NCBI RefSeq assembly: GCF_000003815.2
Contig: NC_049980.1
Location: 21,601,617 to 21,635,161 of the forward strand
Reading direction: 5' to 3'
Length of the DNA: 33,545 nucleotides
Origin: Branchiostoma floridae
Lineage: Eukaryota > Chordata > Leptocardii > Amphioxiformes > Branchiostomatidae
The first letter of the stretch is position 1, and each line of letters begins with the position of its first letter. Positions 1 through 8,600 of the stretch are shown here, one piece after another. The notes below the pieces were generated by a model. That model made no database searches, had not been told where the DNA came from, and saw only the letters and a program-made list of their open reading frames with translations. Both the position numbers and the translations under genes were made by a program.

Positions 1-119
1 GTTGAAATTGGTTCAGAAGAAATGTTGAAATAACCCACAGATTACTTTGATATGAGAAGTTAAAAGTATTCTGACACATTTATAGGGTACTTGAATTAGG
101 TATTATAATTGTGACATAC

Positions 120-1122
120 CACTGCACTTGGATGACTCTTCCTTCAAATTCAAGTCCGTTGTCCCTGATCTCCTCCATCTCTCTGTAGACAGAGGAGACT
201 GTGGACTTCTGAGTATCATAGTCCTCTCCACCTTGTGATTTCAGAAAGGAAATGCCAATTATTAACAGACTGCTGTCTGTGACATTAGTTTGAACCTGAA
301 TGTTTGACCCTTATCCAAGTTAGAGAGATGTAGAGTGAAGACCCCTTATTAAGAAAAGGTATCTGCTATAATCAGTGATGGGACACACCTCAAGTATACC
401 ATGACTATGCAAATGACAAGTCTCTTTGATAATTACCTTCATAAATATACACAGAGGCCTCCTCATCGATGGTGTGGTGCAGCTGGGCACTGTCCGTGTT
501 CTCGTTGATGGTATCTCTGTTGGGGATGATGCGGACAGTGCCCATGACTGCACCAATCCGATGGTTTCTTGTCACCTGTCGTCCATCCCCTGACAGCCTG
601 ACAGAGATCTTGTTGTCCTGTATGAAGTGGCGTTTGTTGCGGAGGAGCCGGCTTAGCAGGTCTTGAAGTGAGCGTCGTGCCAGATTATTTGTTTCCTATT
701 GTAAACATAGATATGTGAAGTGGTGTTCAGTGATATTACTCAGTTTACTGTGCACAAACACAACATTCATGAAATACTCCATTTTCATTCAGTAATGTAG
801 TACCACAGGATATCTGTCATACCTCTGTTGTAATAGGCATCAGGCTGCTCTGCTCCTTTCTTTCTGCAACGACCTTGTATAGTGGAGGCACCTTGTCCCC
901 TCCCAGCATTCTGACTTCATGGTAAGCACTGTCCGAGATGTTAAACTTGTCCTTCACACGAAGCCACATCTGTATCCGACGCTTCTCCTCAGGTGTCAGG
1001 TCTTTGTTTGCACGCCTAGGTGGAGCTTGTTGGCCAGGGGGACTCTCCACTGGTGCAAACACTTCCCCCTCTGGGCAAACCACACAATGTGGTTTGTCTT
1101 CGGCCTCGATTATATACTCTAC
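120..1122 (-). CDS. Partial multi-exon gene, uncharacterised protein with RLSGDG motif
   Basis: Three minus-strand exons join in frame: 1122-823 (100 codons, phase 0, acceptor CACAG, donor GTATGA), 695-437 (acceptor AATAG, donor GTAATT, ends phase 1) and 231-120 (acceptor CACAAG, donor GTATGT, ends phase 2). The first exon carries a Cys pair (HCVVC) and a helix-like segment with DKFNISDSAYHE; the second has KISVRLSGDGRQVTRNH; the third continues with SSVYREMEEIRDNGLEFEG. From memory, the order 'FNISDxAYHE ... (K/R)LSGDG ... EIRxxGLxxxG' recurs in a multicopy family of unknown function in invertebrate genomes; this was not checked. The 5' end may lie in or beyond the N gap at 1140-1239, and the 3' end is outside the window (the third exon is followed by intron-like sequence). 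Exon structure is well supported; function is unknown. A transposon origin is possible but no catalytic motif is visible. Confidence 0.55.
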
Positions 1123-1139
1123 CTGTGTGATAGAAGTCA

Positions 1140-1239
1140 NNNNNNNNNNNNNNNNNNNNNNNNNNNNNNNNNNNNNNNNNNNNNNNNNNNNNNNNNNNNN
1201 NNNNNNNNNNNNNNNNNNNNNNNNNNNNNNNNNNNNNNN
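1140..1239. other. Assembly gap (N run)
   Basis: One hundred N, just upstream (minus-strand sense) of the first visible exon of the left-end gene. Confidence 0.99.
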
Positions 1240-1281
1240 TTTAATTTCTCCTCTGGACGTCACGGGAAGACGCCAACCAAT

Positions 1282-1375
1282 CCAGCCGTGTTGTGCTTTG
1301 GTCGCTCCCCTAAGGTGCGCTTCCTGCCAACACGACGTGTTTGCAAGCAGAGCGACCAAAGTACAACATGGCTGG
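1282..1375. repeat. Foldback element, 26-bp arms
   Basis: Positions 1282-1307 and 1350-1375 are reverse complements with two mismatches in 26; the loop is about 42 bp and itself contains AACACGACGTGTT. A small foldback or the paired ends of a MITE. No clear target duplication is visible. Confidence 0.7.
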
Positions 1376-1399
1376 ACTCCAGGCTAGCACAGACGCGCT

Positions 1400-2034
1400 G
1401 ACTCCGCACTTTTGTTTTGCCGGAAATTTTCCACCCTATAAAGATAATACTATGTGTAAACGGTACAAACTCAAGTGCATTATCATTCGAATTTCTGATT
1501 CATCAACAAAATTGACACAATAGATCTATTCATCTCACAACATATCTTATTGTTGCTATATGCTGGTATAATGCGCCGCATTTAAGTACTGTGACGATGG
1601 CAAGGGACTATCTATTTGTACGTTTGCATGTTGTCGCACTAACTAAGGTGAAAGCAAGAAAAACACTAACGTTAACGGGACCGAAGTGGGAAAGTATGAA
1701 AGAAGTGACCATCTGGATAATCTCGTAATTTTGGATTGGAGGCAAAAAAGGTACAGATAAAAGAAAATTGAAGGGATGCTGTTTGATCTCTCTACTGAGC
1801 ACTCTCCAGCTGTGGTTTTTGACGCCGAGTTTTCTATTGTGTCAGTCAGTGCCAGGTTTTATTTTTGTAAACCAGCCAAAAGTCAACGTTGTAACAAAAA
1901 GAAACATTGACAAAATAGAGGGTCAGACATCGCAATTATCTTTCCGAATCCTGACTTCTACTTCAGTATCTTGGTCTATCTTATGGGTTCAACCGGGTGT
2001 AAGTGGTGTAACGGACTACCTGGTTAATATCTCA

Positions 2035-2036
<2 letters not shown>
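1400..2036. other. Intergenic, no gene seen
   Basis: AT-rich sequence with scattered stops in all frames between the left-end gene and the microsatellite. No conserved ORF or splice-bounded exon was recognised. Confidence 0.5.

Positions 2037-2119
<83 letters not shown>
2037..2119. repeat. Compound microsatellite (AT)n(TG)n
   Basis: Pure AT dinucleotides run to about 2094, followed by TG dinucleotides up to the N gap at 2120. The gap is probably the unassembled remainder. Confidence 0.97.
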
Positions 2120-2293
2120 NNNNNNNNNNNNNNNNNNNNNNNNNNNNNNNNNNNNNNNNNNNNNNNNNNNNNNNNNNNNNNNNNNNNNNNNNNNNNNNNN
2201 NNNNNNNNNNNNNNNNNNNNNNNNNNNNNNNNNNNNNNNNNNNNNNNNNNNNNNNNNNNNNNNNNNNNNNNNNNNNNNNNNNNNNNNNNNNNN
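2120..2293. other. Assembly gap (N run)
   Basis: A run of 174 N that begins inside the TG microsatellite. Confidence 0.99.
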
Positions 2294-2302
2294 AAGGCAG
2301 AT

Positions 2303-2401
2303 CCACGTGGCAAGATAAGGTTATCAATCAGTGACCAATCACAAATCGCAACTTTGCCAACTTCTGATTGGACGAGATTATACAGCTCGTGCTGTGATTG
2401 G
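2303..2401 (+). promoter_or_regulatory. Putative MYDGF promoter: CCACGTGG box and three CCAAT boxes
   Basis: The palindromic E-box CCACGTGG sits at 2303-2310. CCAAT at 2335-2339 and inverted copies ATTGG at 2367-2371 and 2397-2401 are spaced 32 and 30 bp apart, 45-110 bp upstream of the ATG at 2446. Regularly spaced CCAAT boxes are the classical NF-Y arrangement, and ACGTGG cores bind bZIP and bHLH factors including those of the ER stress response. A canonical ERSE (CCAAT-N9-CCACG) is absent, so ER-stress control is only an inference. Confidence 0.5.
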
Positions 2402-2445
2402 TCGCAGGATTATCTTGACTTGCGTTCTAAACTCAGAAGTCCAAG

Positions 2446-2622
2446 ATGGCGTCTGTGGGCAAGAGTTTGTTACTGTTTCTCTGTCTCGTATCTTCCATTG
2501 TCTTTGTTACTCCAGTTGATATTCCAGACGAGTATAAGTTCAAGTACGAGGATGACGGGCTGTATGCCGAGGATTTTGACCTTGAAATTGGCAAGGGGCT
2601 GAAGACGTTCGAGAGGAATCTG
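2446..2622 (+). CDS. mydgf: MYDGF homologue exon 1 (signal peptide)
   Basis: ATG in context AAGATGG; 59 codons ending in Asn-Leu before donor GTAGGA at 2623. Residues 5-21 are hydrophobic and followed by TPVDIPDEYK, fitting a cleaved signal peptide. The reading frame stays open beyond 2622 by chance, but the segment after the donor has no family similarity. Confidence 0.88.
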
Positions 2623-5600
2623 GTAGGAATCTGGCTTATCGTTCCTTATTTTTGTGAACTACACCGCTTTGATCTTGCTTCTTCCACACTTTCCGCTTGT
2701 TTAATCGAACTCGTACATGTAGTACGGGAAAAACAGCATTTGCTACACGTGGGTGGCGTCTTCGGTTTGATTTTGTGGATGGTAGGAATGCGACAACAGA
2801 ATCCAGATTATGCGCGATGCCAAAAGATAACGGTACTGATATGCGCGATACCACTACACACGTCTACAAATGTCGCTACGTACGATAGTTTCCAATGTGC
2901 AGTACAGAATTTTTGCTCTTTCAGATTGTAATTTCTCGCACAATCTGCGCAATCTGTGCAAAATCTTGAGAGTGCCATGAGAATTTCAGCCCATAAATTT
3001 TCATGAATATGGTTGTTGTATAATTAGTTCCACAAGTGACATTTGCATACTGACAGCAGGGAGCTTTTCACAGCAAATCATTTATGCATGCATTCATGTA
3101 CATGGACCAGGTCAGTATGCAAATGACAGTCACAGTGATGGAATTTTTTATGAATTATTATCAGACCGGTATCATTTTGATACCATATCCTTAAATGTGC
3201 ACGATGGTTTTAATTTTGTTTCACGGTGACCTCATACTGAAAATCATGACAAACTTTAAAAGCAAATTTGTATATTTTCATTACCAGAATTTTCATCAAC
3301 AGACAAAAGCGAGTCGTACACTGTGAAACCTCCTTTCCCTTCCTATCCTTACAAATTTACCAACTTTTCAACTCTTTGGTTTCAGGATGATGTTTTCACA
3401 TGCAGACTCTCCTACGAGATTCCAAAAGGAGAAACAGAGGTATGTATCACTATCAGGAAGCAAAACTTCAAAAGCCTATTTTTTAAAAATGTAATTACCT
3501 TTGCCAGAATAGCTAAGATTATGTTTTAGGCGTTTGAGTCTGTCTGTCTGTCTGTCTGTGTGTTAACAGCATAACTTGAGAAGCCTTGGATGGATCCTGA
3601 TGATATTTGGTAGGTGGGTAGGGGTCGGGAAAACGAAGGTCAAATTTGATAATGGGCCCCCTAGCGGCTTGCTTAGGTACTGCAGCGGTACCTCAATTTT
3701 TAATATCTCGTGTTCTTGACATGCTGTGGTCCTGATGAGTGGCAAATAGCCCCCGGACCAGAGAGTGAGTGCTGTGAGTCTGGGCTTCCTAGCGTCTTTT
3801 TTGTAACTGCAGGCGCCAGTTTTCCTTTCAGACTTTGGACGAAAAAAACTCGAGAACGTGTTGAAGGATCGTCATGATTTTTGAAATGTAGATAGAAAGA
3901 GTGATGACTTACATATTGGGATACTAATTATGTAAATCAACAGCTAATTTGCATAATTAATGAGGAAAGTTTATAAATCCACTGCTTTTCATGATGAGAC
4001 TTTCAAACTTGTCACATATCTAGCTAGGAAGAGCGCGAGTGTAATTTTTTCGACTACTACTATATCTGCGCGATTCGACCTCTGCTTGGAGAGTAGCTGG
4101 GAAGGAGAGAAATGTCGATAGATATCAATTATGCAAATTACAACCTCATTTGCATAATTAATGAGAAAATATGAACGTTTTGACGGATTGTCATAATTTT
4201 TTGTATGTAGATAGCCAAAGTGAAGGCCTGCATAATGAGATACTAATTATGCAAATCAACAGCTAATTTGCATAATTAATGAGGAAAGTTTTATAAATAC
4301 ACTGCATTCCATGATAGGACCTTCAAACTTGTGACTGTCACATATGTAGCTGAGAAGGAGAGAAATGTCAATAGATATTAATTATGCAAATGAGGTCATC
4401 ATTTGCATAATTAATGAGAAATATGAACGTGTTGAAGAATCGTCACGATTTTTGGTATGTAGGTAGCCTAAGTGAAAACGTTCATAATGAGATACCAATT
4501 ATGCACCATTAATTTGTATAATCAATGGTGAAATCTAATGAACCAACTTCAGGCATATAAAATAAAATGTAATGAGTAAGACATATATGTCTACATAACA
4601 AGCCTGGTTTATTTGGCAAAGGTATGTGTTCGTGGAACTCTAGTTTTATAAATAGTTTGAGTATGTGATTTCATAATAAAGCTACTACGCTGTACCTGTT
4701 TCGCCCCTAGCAAGCTGGTAGAGCTGATGGTGAGGTATATATTATATATGTATAAAATTGTATATCATCAGGGCTCGAAATACCACCTGTATGCTGGTAA
4801 GATTGGAGCTGTGCAGGTATTTCTGGTGTCTACCTGCACCTAACCTGCACTGGTCCATTTACTGGGATTTATACATAAATGTCATATGTATGATGTAGGT
4901 AATATACTATGTGGATTGTTGTTATCAATATTAGAAAAAAAAAGCAATGGTTCCTGAACAATTTTAGTATGATCCATACTTCCTAAATTCACAGAGGTGC
5001 AGGTAAGGTTTGTCTGGTGCAGATAATTTTCAATGTTTCATATATCTATCTATCTATCTATCTATATATATATATATGTATATGTACAGTCAAACCTGTA
5101 TTAGCGGCCACCTTTGCATAGCAGCCACCTGGCCATAGTGGCCACTTTTTGTCGGTCCCTTGGATTCGTAATTATTAAGAAATAGGCTTAGCAGCCACCT
5201 GTCCAACGCGGCCATGGCCACACGATTTCCGGTCCCGTTGATACAGAAACAAGTTGCCTATTGCAACCATACTGCAGCCTTATGTCACCCTGCACCGAGT
5301 TTGAAATTGTAGTTTGCAAGGATTTGTAGTTCCTGACAGGGTCATTTTGGCGGTAGCAGAAGGTATGCATGCCTTGAGCATTAAAGTGCAAGTCTTTGTT
5401 GGTGAATTTACCGATCGAGACAATGCTACTTGCCGTTGGTGAGAAAGATTAGTGGGAACTGAAATCATGTGTAGCTTGCTCATGGTCAATTGATCAACAT
5501 TTTCTTTACAGGGGCCACCTGTCTATAGTGGCCATATTTCTCCAGCCCCTTGAGTGGTCGCTATAGACAGGTTTGACTGTATATGATAAAACACAATATC

Positions 5601-8600
5601 TGTCTTGTTTTATTCTAAGAAAATTATCAAATTTAAAAAGTATTGAAGTGATAAGAATGAATGTTAATGAACAAGAATAACAGAGATTTGCCAAATAAAA
5701 GTTACTCAAGCAACTGAATGTGGTTTTGGAAAATAGAAATGGTCTATGACCCTTTTCAAAATCAGATCCAGTTGCTTGAATAACTATTTTTTAGCTTGTC
5801 TTATTACCTGAATGTTTAACCTTCATTGACGTAACAACATATTGTGAACCATAGACACCTGGATGTGATGTGTATTAAACCTTCATTGATGTAACAACAG
5901 AGATGTAAATTGACAAAGATAAGTGCACAACTTTCTTCTAACTTTCATTATGTGTATTTATACCAGGATAGCAAAAGGAGTACTTTAATTTTTACTAAAA
6001 CGGTATTCTGTTGGCAGGAATGACACGTTACACTGTCTTAGAGTCCGGATTTAACAGCCTATTCCTGAAACATTGAGGGGTAATATTGCCTTTCTTCTGG
6101 AAAGAGAGTGATGATATCATTGTTCCTTTTGTTTCAGACATGGAGGTTTACACTTAATACAGCTGCGGACAAAAGCTCATACTCTTGCTTCGCAGAGAGG
6201 TATATTACAGAGTCACATTTCTCGGCTTGCTACCCTTTTGCCTTTGTTATGAACTCTGTTTTGTAACAGAATGGCATGTGATAACCAGAGGGCTGTGGTT
6301 GTAGTCACAGTGTGATACGGCTTCCTACAGGTTTGGATGAGAAGGAAAAATAGTAAAAAGGAAAAAGTAGTTTTTAAGATCAGCATCTTGCAATTCCTAG
6401 TGATGTTTGCCCTTTAATTCTCATCATTCCTTTTACTAGAAGTGTCTTTTATAATAATTCACAGGCCAATAACTTGTACTTAGAATTATTGGCAAGTAGC
6501 AACAATTTTGTCATCAGTCATTAGTCAGTGTTCTTACCAGGAATGTTTTCACAGCAGAAGGGCATCTTGGTAGGTGTGAGGGTCTGGGGGAATCCTCCCC
6601 CTGAAAATGTTTGAATTTATAAACCTCATAAACACTATTTCCTGCATTTTAAGGGCCAAATTTAGTGAAATACATTTTTTTTACCTTTGTTGCAAAACAA
6701 CAACAAAATCCCCTTCGCTGGTAAAAACACAAGGTAGGGGCCCAAGCCAGTCAGCATAGGGGGTTCAAGTCACAGCATAGCTGAAAAGACCTGGCGAGAA
6801 CATTGGCCATACCTAAATGTTGCTTAATCAATGACACAAATGCTGTGATTGTAATGGCTTGTCATTCTTGTACTTTTGATAGCATCACTGTTTCTGATTG
6901 CAAGTGACAGACTGATATGTTGAAGTATCAAATAGCAATGTACATGTTGAGCCCTATATTTTTGCCACAACAATATCTGTAAAATAAAACGCTTTCCAAC
7001 TAGTTTTTTTTCACTGTGGCATCTGATAACTGGAATGACTATAATTATTGGTCCATAGTCCTGCATCTGTTTGTGTCTATATTGTTGCATAACATAGAAT
7101 ATGTAGGAGTTATGTTACATAACAATTACACTTGATTAATGATACCCATTCCTCACTTTTCTCCATAGGCCAGGCCCAAAAAATTCTGAGCTCAACTTCA
7201 AGCAGTTCAAAATGTCCCTGATAGGAGTCAAGGAAATCAACAATGGGGAGGCATATGTAAGCAAGATCATTCTTTGTAAGCTGTAAACATCTGTACAAAA
7301 ACATTTGTACAAAAATATTATGTAAAATAATGCCTCACTGGCCATTCCTGATGTCATGTGGTATGGAGCAAAAAGTAAGATTTGTAAAATTTGAAACATT
7401 CCAGTATTCAGTGTGCTTAATACTGCCTCATACATGTAGTTATATTTGATACATCATCCAAGCGTACATGTACATGTATTGTAATTACTGACACTTGTAT
7501 GTGTTAATTTCAGGGTGAGCCTTCTGTGTCACTACCAGCAGAGGAGTACATGGTAGACAAACACAAAATGGAAGGTAACATATCATCCTGAGTGTCCCAA
7601 GATAGGGTGATGCCTATAACTGATTTGAATGGCAACTACAGTCAAACCTGTATTAGCGGCCACCTTTGCATAGCGACCACCTGGCCATCGCTGTCACTTT
7701 TTGTAGGTCCCTTGCATTTTTTCCCATTGACCTAAGCATTAAGAAATAGTCTATGGCGGCCACCTGTCCAACACAGCCACGGCCACACGATTTACGGACC
7801 CGTAGATACAGAGACACTGCATATTGCGACCATACAGTGGCCGTATGTCACCCTGCGTTGAGTTTAAAATCATAGTTTGCGAGGGTGCAAGTCTTCTTTC
7901 GGCCAAATTTACCAACATTCCGCATGGCAATATCAGTTAGTTTCGGTAGATTTGACTTTGGCAGGGTCAGTTGAATTTTGAGACGGTCGAGGCAATGTTG
8001 CTTCGTTAGAAAGACTAGGGGGTACTGAAAACGTGTAACTTATAGTGGCCGCTATAGACAGGTTTGACTGTATTGGTAACATTCTCATGTTCACTGCCAA
8101 GAATTATGATTCATACATGTAAGGCATATGGGGTAAATTTTGTATGCTATAGTTACAATCATATTATTTGTATTGAGCCAACAGTTGTTTGAAAGCCCTC
8201 TTAGTATAGTAAGTTCTTTTGTTCACCTTAAGACTTTCTAAAGATCTGAACTGTTGTTTGCTGACTTTGCCAATCAATTTCCCTTTGCATGTCAGTTTCT
8301 GCAGTGCAGGGAAAGTTTAAAGGTCACATCAGCAGAATGCTAGCTGTTGGGAATCCCCACTTTCGCCATGAAGAGCTCTAAGGCAGTGCGTTGTTTTTGT
8401 TTGAACGTTGCTGTTCATTGAGACATAGCCAAACTGTCTCCTTGATTGGGGAAGCTCAATAGAAAGAGGCATGGATTATCTTTGATGTGATTGGCTAGGA
8501 AAGAGAATGGATTGTCCAATGACAATGCAGATAACTGGCTGATGATTTACAGAGCTATCAATGTCTGATCATTGCTGAATGTTGTGCATGCTCTGATGCT

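Noticed and set aside
1341-1523. Plus-strand ORF starting MAGLQASTDALT in good start context
   Set aside because: The start lies in the right arm of the foldback at 1350-1375; there is no donor site and no recognisable peptide.
2016-2602. Several ORFs spanning 2016-2602 made of Tyr-Ile, His-Thr or Cys-Val repeats
   Set aside because: They are translations of the AT/TG microsatellite and of N residues.
2623-2931. Read-through extension of MYDGF exon 1 to a 161-codon ORF
   Set aside because: The frame beyond the GTAGGA donor has no family similarity, while exons 2-5 continue the MYDGF sequence in phase.
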